Source: JBFXAN01 sp050184225 | Lineage (GTDB): Bacteria > Chloroflexota > Dehalococcoidia > CAUJGQ01 | Direction: 5' to 3' | DNA length: 64,000 nt | Assembly: GCA_050184225.1 (NCBI GenBank) | Contig: JBFXAN010000003.1 | Span: 31,807 to 95,806, forward strand | Shown here: piece after piece, positions 27,619 through 35,784 of the stretch | Position numbering within the stretch: position 1 is the first letter of the stretch | Layout of the letters: the number at the start of each line of letters is the position of its first letter | Made by a program: the position numbers and the translations under genes | The notes under the pieces: model-generated | What the model was told of the DNA's origin: nothing | Database searches by the model: none | What the model saw: only the letters and a program-made list of their open reading frames with translations

Positions 27619-27996
27619 TCAGAGAATCCAGACCTGATAGCCGGCCGCCACCAGCGAGGCGATGCTCGGATGGTCCATGTACTGCGCCACCAATCGTTCG
27701 CCGCGCGAGCGCAACTCCTCCTTGACGCCGAAGGCCCCTGAGCAGAAGTCGCACACTTCGTAGGCGATTCCCCGCTCCTTCAGCGTGCCGAAGATGCCCG
27801 CGAGGCTCTTCGCCTGCGGCGTATCCGGCTGACCGAATCGAGCGACCCACTCCGTTCCGGCTCCGTCGAAGATGAGCCGTACGCCGATCCCTTGCTCGCT
27901 CAGTTCCTTCGCGTAGAGCAGGCTATGCAATGCACGGGCGAGCCCTTCGTGGCTTTCGGTCCCCGCGTGCAGCACGATTGCGATCTTGTTCTCCAA
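27619..27996 (-). CDS. DsrE-family sulfur-relay-like protein
   Basis: 125 residues with the DsrE alpha/beta fold: KIAIVLHAGTESHEGLARALHSLLYAKELSEQG, the strand VRLIFDGAGTEW, and the Cys-bearing YEVCDFCSGAFGVKEELRSRG, followed by HPSIASLVAAGYQVWIL. The CDFC pair lies where DsrE-like proteins keep their sulfur-carrying Cys. It may accept or transfer sulfane sulfur or act as a small thiol carrier. The start is TTG 27996 with GAGAGGAG upstream; longer in-frame starts run through a hairpin region. It sits in a minus-strand run with a methyltransferase-like protein and a disulfide reductase. Confidence 0.78.
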   Translation of the reverse strand: MENKIAIVLHAGTESHEGLARALHSLLYAKELSEQGIGVRLIFDGAGTEWVARFGQPDTPQAKSLAGIFGTLKERGIAYEVCDFCSGAFGVKEELRSRGERLVAQYMDHPSIASLVAAGYQVWIL

Positions 27997-28307
27997 CTCC
28001 GTTCGCTCCTCTCGTTTCGTTCGCCGATTACCGGGCCCGTCCTCTTGGGCGATGCACGACGGGGGTGGGATATAAGCGGAGCCGGTCGTGATCCCACCCC
28101 AAGAGCCACGACCGACTTCCGCGAGATGGAGGCTGACCAGGGGTCCGTCAGGCCATTCGGCCCCGGCGGTGGTCAACCCGATCCCTCTCGTGCGCCCACC
28201 CTATTCCGCCGGCCGGGGCGGTCCTGTCACGGGGACTACAGCGTGGTCGCGGAATGTGTAGCTGCCGATGGGCACGTGGCGCGGCGAGGTGCCGCTCCTC
28301 CGCGCGA
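27997..28307. other. Intergenic region with a stable hairpin
   Basis: A 311-base space between the zinc-ribbon gene and the DsrE-like gene. CGGTCGTG (28083-28090) and CACGACCG (28107-28114) form a perfect 8-bp stem, and GGCC-ATTC-GGCC near 28149-28160 forms a second small hairpin. These could be a terminator or leader structure. No gene was supportable. Confidence 0.45.
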
Positions 28308-28523
28308 TCAGTCGAGGCAGACCACGCGGACGGCGAGCGGCCGGCCCTCCTCGACGGTGAAGGTCATCCGGCAGGCGCCGCAGCGGTACGCCGTCGCGCG
28401 CTCCTCCTGACCGATGTCCTCCGCACGGTCCCACAACGGCGCCACGGTCGTATGCGGACACGGCACCGTCCTCGTCGCCGGCGCCGAATCGCGCCGGCCG
28501 AACAGCTTCTCTAACAGTCCCAT
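28308..28523 (-). CDS. Small zinc-ribbon-like protein
   Basis: 71 residues: a basic amphipathic start (MGLLEKLFGRRD), then PCPHTTV and later TAYRCGACRMTFTVEEGRPL. The pairs C-x-H and C-x2-C could form one zinc site, as in small ribbon proteins. I do not recognise the family. ATG 28523 is preceded by GGGGAGATGTG, and palindrome site 9 lies 115 bases upstream, so it could be the first gene of the minus-strand block down to fabF. Confidence 0.6.
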   Translation of the reverse strand: MGLLEKLFGRRDSAPATRTVPCPHTTVAPLWDRAEDIGQEERATAYRCGACRMTFTVEEGRPLAVRVVCLD

Positions 28524-28637
28524 TACACATCTCCCCGGCCGGCACCATTAGCACTTATAAGCCCGGGCTGCTCGCTTCGCGGCCACGCCGCCGCTCCTCT
28601 CTTCTCTTCACAGTTCTCCTGGGGCGGCGGTCTCATC

Positions 28638-28653
28638 TGTAACGGAGGTTACG
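28638..28653. promoter_or_regulatory. 16-bp palindromic operator, site 9 (TGTAACGGAGGTTACG)
   Basis: Lies in the divergent space between the zinc-ribbon gene (115 bases away) and the GrdB-like selenoprotein (110 bases away). GTAAC and GTTAC are exact complements. Confidence 0.65.
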
Positions 28654-28762
28654 GTCGGCACGGGCCATTACCCGCGATCGTTGCCTGATAGACGCCGCAA
28701 CGCCACCTGGGCGGCGCGGGCGCGATCGATCGGCTACCCTGGACGCGGAAGGAGGGATGGCG

Positions 28763-29944
28763 ATGCCATCACTGGATCAACTCTCCGAGGTTCTGCGGAA
28801 CTCCCTGCTTACATTGCCTGTTCCAGTCAACGACGGCGCGCCGTTCCGTCCCTTGCCCCGGCCGCTGGCCGAGTGCCGGTTGGCGCTCGTCAGCACCGCG
28901 GGCCTCCACCTGCGCGGCGACCGTCCATTCTCCGGCGGCGACCCGTCCTTCCGCGACATCCCGGCCGAGAGCAGCGCGAATGACGTGCTCCAGAGCCACA
29001 CAAGTATCAGCTTCGACCGCACACCGGCGCTGCAAGACCTGAACGTTATCTTCCCGATGGATCGGCTGCGCGAGCTGGCGGCGGCCGGTGCGATCGGCTC
29101 GCTTGCACCAACCTTCTACTCGTTTATGGGGGCGCAGCGGGACACCACACACATCGACTGCGAGACCGCGCCGGCGGTCGCCGAGCGGTTGCTGGCGGAG
29201 CAGGTCGATGCGGTCCTCCTTGTCCCCGTCTGACCATTCTGCACGCACACCGTCGGTGTGATCGCCCGCGTCCTGGAAGTCTCCGGCCTGAGCACGACCT
29301 CGCTCAGCCACGTCCACGAGCATACCCAGAGCGTCAAGCCTCCCCGCGCGCTCTATGTGCCGTTCCCCTTCGGTACCGCGTTCGGCCGCCCGCACGACGC
29401 CGAGCAGCAGCATCGGGTGCTGCGTGCCACGCTCGACCTGTTCGCTGAGTCGAGCGGGCCGGTGCTTCGCAACCTCGCTGGGGAGTCGATCGAGGATGAG
29501 CCGCCCGCTGCCGTGCAGGCGTCGGCTGTCCCGGCGGAGGAAAACCACGGCGACGTCGCCATGGAGGCATCGCGCATGCGGCGGTACCACGAACAGTGGG
29601 TGGCGCATACTGGTCGCACCGGTATCGGCCTCACTGGCATCCCGCCGACGAAGTTCCGCGGCGTCGTCCGTTTCTTGGAAGCGTTCGCCGACGGTCGGGA
29701 AGCAGACATGAAGGAACGCAGCGACGTGCCGCTGCCTAACTGGGTCCGACGTTGCTCCGACGACCTCAAGGCGCTGTACTACGAGGCGCGACTGGCGCAG
29801 CGGCCGGAGGCGCGCGGTGAAGAGCTCGCCCGCTGGTTCTGGGGCGAGACCGCCGCGGGCCAGTTGCTGCGGCGTGTCCGCGCTCGTCTGACTGCCTCCG
29901 ATGACCCGGGCATGCGGGCCGCCGCGGCCGGTATCTCCCGGTAG
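28763..29944 (+). CDS. GrdB-like selenoprotein (glycine/betaine/sarcosine/D-proline reductase family, UxxC)
   Basis: The frame runs from ATG 28763 to 29944 through a TGA at 29231-29233, giving 393 residues. The context VDAVLLVPV-U-PFCTHTVGVIARVLE (in pieces) is the UxxCxxT motif that follows a beta-strand in the selenoprotein B (GrdB/PrdB) family; Sec157 and Cys160 are the redox pair. LPRPLAECRLALVSTAGLHL and LPVPFPFG-like segments also fit the family. Classical members are anaerobic amino-acid reductases with partner proteins GrdA/GrdC, none of which is here, so this is probably a different aerobic reductase. ATG 28763 has AAGGAGG seven bases upstream; 28757 is too close. Confidence 0.83.
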
Positions 29945-30047
29945 GTGAGGCGGCCAGGCGCCACGTCAGACCATTCGGGGGCTCGACGCGCTGTGCTCAC
30001 ACCAGCCAAGCCGCTCCGATACGCCATTGGCACGGCCAGAGGCTAGC

Positions 30048-30180
30048 GAACCCGGACGTGTGTCCGAAGAGACGCGCCCGGGTTGGCCTGCGTCGTCGCC
30101 GGTCCCGGCGTCACCCCGTGACCGCAACCGGCGACTGCTCGCCCCGCCGACCGGGATCCGAACGGCCGAGGTACAGCTTG
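30048..30180 (+). repeat. Structured intergenic element, copy A
   Basis: Sequence 30048-30088 matches copy B at 32059-32099 in all but about six of 41 bases. Both form a GC stem around the loop TGTCCGAAGAGA, with one compensatory pair change. Copy A also has a 9-bp stem GTCGCCGGT...ACCGGCGAC enclosing GTCAC-CCC-GTGAC. Each copy starts about 100 bases past a gene end and is followed by a palindromic operator. It could be a terminator-like RNA structure or duplicated promoter DNA. Confidence 0.5.
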
Positions 30181-30206
30181 ATGGTACCGGGGTAATCGCC
30201 CCTGTC

Positions 30207-30222
30207 CGTAATCGAGAATACA
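30207..30222. promoter_or_regulatory. 16-bp palindromic operator, site 10 (CGTAATCGAGAATACA)
   Basis: 83 bases upstream of the TlpA-like gene, which is co-oriented with a CcdA-type gene. The arrangement operator / thioredoxin / CcdA parallels that at 18-19.5 kb. Confidence 0.7.
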
Positions 30223-30304
30223 GTCCACGCCTCGGCGGCCCGATTCACTGATGCATGCAGAACACAGTGGCCACCCACACGTGGCGGCCGAGGAGGCAAC
30301 TGCG

Positions 30305-30979
30305 ATGACAGACCTGGGGTCGCAGCCGCGTTCGGCACGTCCGCCAGAGGGCGGCGGCCATCTTCGCAGGTGGCGCTGGATCGCGGGTGGCGCCATCGCC
30401 GTGGTGGCGATGGCGGCGGTGATCGCGGCATTGCGTTCCGAACAGACCGCGCACCGCGATGCCGATATCGCCCGTGACACCCAGACGACCGTTGTTCCAT
30501 CGACGAGCGGGGCGACCAGCACCAGCACCTCCAATCGATACAGCCTGCTCATCACCGCGTATCAAGGCGAAGAGGTGCTCGGCGGCCGCGAGGTCGACTT
30601 CGCCGGCCTGCTCGGCCAAGGCAAACCAGTGGTCCTCAACTTCTGGGCCGGCCTCTGTCCGCCGTGCCGGGCGGAGATGCCCGCCTTGCAGCAGGTGTAT
30701 GAGGAATACAAGGGTGCTTTCATCCTCGTCGGCGTCGATGTCGGCGACCTGCTGGATCTCGGCTCGGAGAAGGACGCCCGCGCGCTCCTTGAGGAGCTGA
30801 AGATCACCTATCCCGCGGCGTACACGCGCTCCGACCCGTTCCGCAATTTCGAGATCCGGGCGATGCCGACGACTTTCTTCTTCGCAGCGGATGGCAGCCT
30901 GGCGACGCAGCGGTCCGGGCTCCTCACCGAGACCATGCTCCGCCGGCTGGTTGACGGCCTCCTCGCGTCGTCGCGCTGA
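30305..30979 (+). CDS. TlpA/ResA-like membrane-anchored thioredoxin (CPPC)
   Basis: 224 residues. A single N-terminal membrane helix (WIAGGAIAVVAMAAVIAAL) and a Ser/Thr-rich linker precede a TlpA-type domain: GKPVVLNFWAGLCPPCRAEMPALQQVYEEYKG with Cys118 and Cys121, FILVGVDVGD and the cis-Pro segment IRAMPTTFFFAADGSLA. It should act outside the membrane as a thiol-disulfide oxidoreductase, fed by the downstream CcdA-type protein 12 bases away. ATG 30305 follows GGAGG; the frame extends upstream to 30251 without support. Confidence 0.9.
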   Translation: MTDLGSQPRSARPPEGGGHLRRWRWIAGGAIAVVAMAAVIAALRSEQTAHRDADIARDTQTTVVPSTSGATSTSTSNRYSLLITAYQGEEVLGGREVDFAGLLGQGKPVVLNFWAGLCPPCRAEMPALQQVYEEYKGAFILVGVDVGDLLDLGSEKDARALLEELKITYPAAYTRSDPFRNFEIRAMPTTFFFAADGSLATQRSGLLTETMLRRLVDGLLASSR

Positions 30980-30991
30980 AAGGCGGCTGTC

Positions 30992-31960
30992 ATGTCTCAG
31001 CTCCCCATCCAAGCCTCAGAGGAGCCACGCGTGCCGGCTCCACGTGCGGACGCTCCCGCTGCCCGCAGGGTTGAACAACCTGCCATCCCGCGCATGATAT
31101 GGCGCGCAGTTGCGCTGCCGGTTATCGCGTTTGGCACCGCGCTGGTGGTCGCGTTGGTCGGTGCTCTGATCACCGGCAGTTCGCCGGGACAGGTCAACGT
31201 CGGCGTCGAGCACGCCTCCGCGTCGGCCGGGGCGTTCCTCGCCGACACCAGTGCCCTCATCCCGCTCGGTTTCGCCTTCGGCGCCGGCATGGTCTCCGCG
31301 GTCAACCCCTGCGGGTTCACGATGTTGCCCGTCTACCTCGGCCTGTACCTGGGCGCGCGCGGCGCCGAGCGCCGTACCGCTGGCGGGCAGCTGTGGCAGG
31401 CGCTCGTTGTGGGCGGGTCGGTGACGGCCGGCTTCGTCGTCCTTTTCGCCGTTGTCGGGACGGTGATCGGTGCAGGCATGCAGATACTCGTAAGCGCGCT
31501 GCCCTGGATTGGTCTCGCCGTCGGGATCGCGGTGATGGCGGCGGGAGCATGGTTCCTGAGTGGACGCTCCAGCTATGTCGGCGTGGGCGAGCGCGTGGGC
31601 GCGCAGATCGGCGATCCCCGCCAGGCGGACCTGCGCGGCTTCTTCCTCTTCGGACTCAGCTATGGCCTCGCCTCGTTGAGTTGCACGCTTCCCGTGTTCC
31701 TCAGCGTCGTGGGTGGTTCGGTCGCCGTGCGCGGTCCGCTGACCGCGCTTGGCCAGTTCATCCTCTACGGGCTGGGTATGGGCGCGGTGATCCTCGCGCT
31801 CACGCTGAGCCTGGCCCTCTTTGAGGCGGGCGTGGTGCGCGGCCTGCGCCGCGTGCAGCCCTACGTCGAGCGAGCAGGTGCCGTGCTGGCGATCGGGGCC
31901 GGCGCCTACATCGTCTACTACTGGCTCACGCTCGGCGGCCTGCTCGCCTCGTTCCGCTAG
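30992..31960 (+). CDS. CcdA/DsbD-type thiol-electron transporter, long form
   Basis: 322 residues. After an unusual polar N-terminus of about 35 residues and an extra membrane helix come six helices of the CcdA fold, with SAVNPCGFTMLPVYLGLYLG and SLSCTLPVFLSVVGG holding the two redox cysteines. It should pass electrons from cytosolic thioredoxin to the TlpA-like partner encoded just upstream. The first helix plus linker (about 36-90) is not part of ordinary CcdA. It is followed by hairpin element B. Confidence 0.9.
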   Translation: MSQLPIQASEEPRVPAPRADAPAARRVEQPAIPRMIWRAVALPVIAFGTALVVALVGALITGSSPGQVNVGVEHASASAGAFLADTSALIPLGFAFGAGMVSAVNPCGFTMLPVYLGLYLGARGAERRTAGGQLWQALVVGGSVTAGFVVLFAVVGTVIGAGMQILVSALPWIGLAVGIAVMAAGAWFLSGRSSYVGVGERVGAQIGDPRQADLRGFFLFGLSYGLASLSCTLPVFLSVVGGSVAVRGPLTALGQFILYGLGMGAVILALTLSLALFEAGVVRGLRRVQPYVERAGAVLAIGAGAYIVYYWLTLGGLLASFR

Positions 31961-32058
31961 CGGGCTGGTGACCGTCGCCCCGCGTCTGGCGACCTCGCCC
32001 ACACAGGATCGAGGTGGACGGTCCTGCGCCCTTCATCTCAAGCCAGAACCACAACGAC

Positions 32059-32215
32059 GAGCCCGGGCGCATGTCCGAAGAGAGGCGCCCGGGCTGGCCG
32101 GTCGCGTGGCCCGTTGTGGAAGCGTCCCTTCGACCACAACCGGCGGCCGCGCTGGGGACCGGAGTTCGTGTCGTCAGGCCGTTCGGCCTCGGAGACCGCG
32201 AACCTCCGCTCTCAT
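32059..32215 (+). repeat. Structured intergenic element, copy B, with 10-bp hairpin
   Basis: GCCCGGGCGC (32061-32070) and GCGCCCGGGC (32085-32094) form a perfect stem around a loop containing TGTCCGAAGAGA, as in copy A. A second stem, GTTGTGG/CCACAAC, and GGCCGTTCGGCC follow. It lies about 100 bases past the CcdA-type gene, so a terminator role for the first hairpin is plausible. Confidence 0.55.
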
Positions 32216-32240
32216 GCTCACGCGAGGGAGGCATGCCCGA

Positions 32241-32256
32241 TGTAATGACGATTACG
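32241..32256. promoter_or_regulatory. 16-bp palindromic operator, site 11 (TGTAATGACGATTACG)
   Basis: Follows element B as site 10 follows element A, but no gene starts next to it: the neighbour at 32304 is the 3' end of a minus-strand gene. It looks like an orphan copy from a duplicated promoter region. Confidence 0.5.
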
Positions 32257-32303
32257 AGGCAAGCAGAATGATCCGTCCGGCGCGGTCCGAGGGCGCGGCC
32301 GGG

Positions 32304-32796
32304 TCAGAAGCTCGTCCCCCATCCGCCGTTGGCGTGGAAGAGACCATAGAGGACGCCGACGGCTGCGCCGTACATGAGGTGTCCGATGAGGAAAACGGGA
32401 ACATCTGGACCCCTGTATCGCCACAGGAAGAAGCCGGGCGCGTGCTGCCCGTCCGGCATCTCCGGGTGGATCGCCGGCAGCACGCCCATGAAGATCCCCG
32501 CGATCCACCAGTGGATTGCCCCGCCGAGGAGTCCCCAGAACCAGAGATCCGCGTCGATGTGCAGCAGGCTGAACGCCCAGGCATAGACCAGGCCGATCGC
32601 TGCGCTGCCGACGAGGTGAATGAGGAGCCCGAGGAGCCGGCCCGTCGGGCCATGGACCTTCAGCATCGTGCCCCACAGATTGGGGATGTCCGCCTTGAGG
32701 TCGATCCCGGCCGCCCGCATGAGCATCCGCATCAGCGTCATGAGCGCACCGCCGATCGCACCCGCCGCCGCCGCTGGCCAGAATTCGAAGACCATT
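32304..32796 (-). CDS. Polytopic membrane protein, paralogue of 52977-53471
   Basis: 163 residues with four helices: FEFWPAAAAGAIGGALMTLMRMLM, GRLLGLLIHLVGSAAIGLVYAWAF, WFWGLLGGAIHWWIAGIFMGVLPAIHP and VFLIGHLMYGAAVGVLYGLFH. The same order and many identical residues (FEF start, NxWGTM, GLLGGAIHWxIAGIFMGxLPAxHPE, GHLxYG, LYGLFH) occur in the protein at 52977-53471, so these are true paralogues. The function is unknown; conserved His residues in helices 2-4 could bind metal or haem. ATG 32796 lacks a clear ribosome site, and a longer start at 32915 is possible. Confidence 0.75.
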
Positions 32797-33039
32797 ACTG
32801 GTCGTCCAACACCAACAGCCCTGAGAACCTCATGGGTTGTCTGCTCGACGGATCGACGACTAGCAAAGAATTCGATGCCGACATTGATCGTAGACCGGCC
32901 CTGTGGTTGGACCACCCTTCGTTCTCAGTACGATGGGGCGCACCGATCAGGCTTTGGCGCCCGTTCCCGAGCCCAGACAGATTAGACCCAAAGGATGATA
33001 CCGGATCGGGCTTGAAGGCTTCACACTAGGCAACAGCAC

Positions 33040-34401
33040 ATGACGATCATGGCCGTTCCGCTCGGGTGGCCGGGAGTCCGGACAGGATGTCGGCGTGGAT
33101 CGCCCCCCGATGTGGGCAGGACCACACCCGTGGCGAACGCCGTAGAGCAAGACCCTGTGAACGAACCACCAGTGCGGCGCTTCCTCGGCGTCACTATCCC
33201 CTGGACCCGATGGTCCGTCCTGGCGGCGCTCCTACTCATCACGCTCATCGCGCCTATGACCGGTCGCCTGGGCATTCCGACCTGGGCGCTCGTTCTCGCC
33301 TTCGCCGCCTACAACCTCGCCGTAGACCTGCTGCGGCCGCGCCTGTCCTGGTTGATGTGGTACGGACATGTGGCCTTGCTGGACTTACCGGCCATTGCGG
33401 TCGTCTATAGTCTCGGCGGTGAAGCGAGCGGACCGCTGTTCAACCTCTTCTTGCTCGCCGTAATCTGCGCCGCGGCCAGCATGACGCTCGCCGGCAGCGT
33501 CGTCTTCACCGCAATCACGGCGCTCGTCGCGGCGGCGATCAGCCTGAGCTACCTGGAGTGGCCGCCGACAACCGGGGAAACGCGTGAGCTCGGCGCCCGG
33601 CTGGTGGTACTCAGCTTGGTGGGGGTCGGCATGGCGATCCTCAGCCGGCGGCTGGCGCTGGAGCAGGCGACGGGGCGGGCGGCGCAGCTCGAGTCGGAGC
33701 GTCTTGCGGAGCTTAACCGGCTGCGGTCGGAGTTCATCTCGACCATTTCGCATGACCTGCGCACGCCGCTGACTGCCACTCGGGCAGGTTTAGGCATGCT
33801 CGAAACGAGCATGGTGGATCGGTTGCAGCCCGACGAGAAGGATTTGCTGGGCAACGCCCGGCGCAACGTCGACCGATTGGCCCTGTTAATCGACGACCTC
33901 CTTGCCTTCAACCAGCTCGAGGCCGGCACGCTGCAGCTCGACCGCGAGCCACTCGACCTGCGCGCGGTCGTCGCCGGGGCAATGGCCACCGTGCACCCGC
34001 TGATCCGCGAGAAGGGGCAAACGCTCGAGATAGACCTGCCCGAGCCGCTGCTGGTCGAGGGAGACGTGCGGCGGCTGGAGCAGGTCGTCGTGAACCTGCT
34101 CGCCAACGCCCACCGGCACACGCCGGCCGGCACGCGCATCACAACCACGGGTCGGGCCACACCGTCCGAGCTCCGGCTCTCCGTCCAGGACACCGGACCC
34201 GGTATCCCCGCCGATGAACTCCAGGCGATCTTCCAGCGCTTCTACCGGCTAACGCCATCCGAAGGCGGCTCGGGGCTGGGCCTCGCCATCGCCAAGGGGA
34301 TCGTCGAATTGCACGGCGGCCGCATCTGGGCGGAGAGCCGGCCGGGCGAAGGGACGACCTTCCACCTTCTGCTGCCGCGGGAAGAGAGGAGACCGACGTG
34401 A
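33040..34401 (+). CDS. Membrane sensor histidine kinase
   Basis: Up to 453 residues. Five or six N-terminal membrane helices (about 50-200) form the sensor, followed by a HisKA domain with phospho-acceptor His in FISTISHDLRTPLTATRAG and a HATPase_c domain with the N box VVNLLANAHRH, QDTGPGIP and SGLGLAIAKGIVELHGG. There is no periplasmic sensory loop, so the signal is probably sensed within the membrane. The start is uncertain: ATG 33040 has no ribosome site and the first 40 residues look unlike a protein; GTG 33157 is a good alternative. It overlaps the response-regulator gene by four bases. Confidence 0.92.
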   Translation: MTIMAVPLGWPGVRTGCRRGSPPDVGRTTPVANAVEQDPVNEPPVRRFLGVTIPWTRWSVLAALLLITLIAPMTGRLGIPTWALVLAFAAYNLAVDLLRPRLSWLMWYGHVALLDLPAIAVVYSLGGEASGPLFNLFLLAVICAAASMTLAGSVVFTAITALVAAAISLSYLEWPPTTGETRELGARLVVLSLVGVGMAILSRRLALEQATGRAAQLESERLAELNRLRSEFISTISHDLRTPLTATRAGLGMLETSMVDRLQPDEKDLLGNARRNVDRLALLIDDLLAFNQLEAGTLQLDREPLDLRAVVAGAMATVHPLIREKGQTLEIDLPEPLLVEGDVRRLEQVVVNLLANAHRHTPAGTRITTTGRATPSELRLSVQDTGPGIPADELQAIFQRFYRLTPSEGGSGLGLAIAKGIVELHGGRIWAESRPGEGTTFHLLLPREERRPT

Positions 34402-35093
34402 GCTTCAAGCTGCTGATCGCCGATGACGCACAGGATGTCGCCCAGGTCGTCGCCTTCGGCGCGCGGATGACGTGGCCGGGTTGCGAGGTGGCGGTCACGC
34501 ACGATGGCGCGACGGCACTCCGGCGCTTCGAGGAGGAGCACCCAGACCTCGTCGTGCTTGACGTCTCGATGCCGCCGCCGGACGGCTTCGAGGTCTGCCG
34601 GCGTATCCGCGAAATCTCCCAGGTGCCGATCCTGATGCTGACCGTGCGCGACGGCACGCTGGACAAGGTGCGCGCGCTCGACCTCGGCGCGGACGATTAC
34701 TTGACGAAGCCGTTCGACCATCTGGAACTGCTCGCCCGGCTGCGGGCATTGGTGCGGCGATCCTCCACGCCGACCCCGGCCTCGAGGCATTCGTTCACGG
34801 CCGGTGACCTCTCGATCGACTTTGCGACGAATGAGGTTCGGCTGCACGGTGAGGTTGTCCCACTAACATCCACCGAGTACCGGCTTCTGGAAGAGCTCGT
34901 CCACCATGCGGGCACAGTGCTGCCACACCGGTTCCTGGTCGAGCACGTCTGGGGACCAGAGTGCGTTGGCGACCCGCACTCCCTGAAGGTCTTCGTCCGG
35001 CGCCTGCGACAGAAACTCGGCGATGATGCAGACCATCCGCGCTATATCCAGACCACCTGGGGTGTGGGCTACCGCTTCGTTTCTCCTCACTAA
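34398..35093 (+). CDS. OmpR/PhoB-family response regulator
   Basis: 231 residues. The receiver domain (1-120) has the acidic pair in LLIADDAQD, phospho-acceptor Asp in DLVVLDVSMPPPDG, and the switch Lys in DYLTKPFDHLELLAR. The winged-helix output domain (about 135-231) ends with DPHSLKVFVRRLRQKLGDD and YIQTTWGVGYRF. It is the partner of the kinase upstream (GTG start overlapping its stop). Regularly spaced TTCA repeats 130 bases downstream of the gene (35223-35247) are a plausible target. Confidence 0.95.
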   Translation: MSFKLLIADDAQDVAQVVAFGARMTWPGCEVAVTHDGATALRRFEEEHPDLVVLDVSMPPPDGFEVCRRIREISQVPILMLTVRDGTLDKVRALDLGADDYLTKPFDHLELLARLRALVRRSSTPTPASRHSFTAGDLSIDFATNEVRLHGEVVPLTSTEYRLLEELVHHAGTVLPHRFLVEHVWGPECVGDPHSLKVFVRRLRQKLGDDADHPRYIQTTWGVGYRFVSPH

Positions 35094-35222
35094 CGCCGGG
35101 CGCTCATTCCAGCCCATCCTCAATACATCCAGCGGGGCACCGCCGCGACTAGCTGTACTGGGACAGGACGCAATCCTGGTGCTTCACCGCACACGCCGTG
35201 TGGCGCCTCTCCGTATGGTCAG

Positions 35223-35247
35223 TTCACGGTTATTCACCTTTGTTCAT
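35223..35247. promoter_or_regulatory. Three TTCA direct repeats at 10-base spacing
   Basis: TTCAC at 35223, TTCAC at 35233 and TTCAT at 35243 are spaced one helical turn apart, the layout of binding sites for OmpR/PhoB-type regulators (GTTCA-type repeats in PHO boxes). They lie in the 322-base gap between the response regulator and the small gene at 35416. Confidence 0.45.
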
Positions 35248-35415
35248 AACAACCGTAACCAATCGCTACCGGAACGTTGACATCTGCCAGATAGAGTGGA
35301 AGCAGGAGGCGTTTCGCGGATATACGCATGCAACCAACCGGCTCCGATAGATAGAACGGGCACAGTGAGAACCACGTCAATTTCAAGGTCCACCACTGAT
35401 CCCGGCCACAGAGCG

Positions 35416-35652
35416 ATGACGCCGCTGGTCGAAGCGCTGCAATCCCTGGGCTTGGAGGCTCACATCGATCTCTCCGGTTGTTGGGCATGCCTGCAGGGCG
35501 AGCGCTGTGTGGTGTACGTGATCGAGGCGCCGTGGAGTGCCGGCTTCTTCACGTGGTGTGACGACCCGCAGGAGCGGGCGGTTGAGCGGTATCTCGACCC
35601 TACCGAGGCGATCCGGGCCGGTCTCCGGCGTGCGGCGCGGCGCGGCAGCTGA
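35416..35652 (+). CDS. Hypothetical small protein
   Basis: 78 residues (MTPLVEALQSLGLEAHIDL, then GCWACLQGERCVVYVIEAPW and a C-terminal helix DPTEAIRAGLRRAARRGS). The composition is that of a real soluble protein, with a possible beta-hairpin holding a CxxC. I do not recognise the family. The frame is open upstream to 35296, but that part looks non-coding and overlaps the direct-repeat spacer. The ribosome site before ATG 35416 is weak. Confidence 0.5.
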   Translation: MTPLVEALQSLGLEAHIDLSGCWACLQGERCVVYVIEAPWSAGFFTWCDDPQERAVERYLDPTEAIRAGLRRAARRGS

Positions 35653-35784
35653 ACGGGGTCCGCACCCGTTGTCGCCGGTCTGTGCCATCTCGCCCGGTCC
35701 TGGATGCGCCGTTGTTGGGCACCCCCACGCGACGCCGCGAGTTTGAACATCGGTGTCGAGGGATATCGAGGAAGGAGAGACATC

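Noticed and set aside
33450..33470. Further GTAATC/ATTAC matches inside genes (e.g. 33459, 46204, 49655)
   Set aside because: They lack the second arm at 16-bp geometry and lie in coding sequence; only intergenic two-armed sites were counted.
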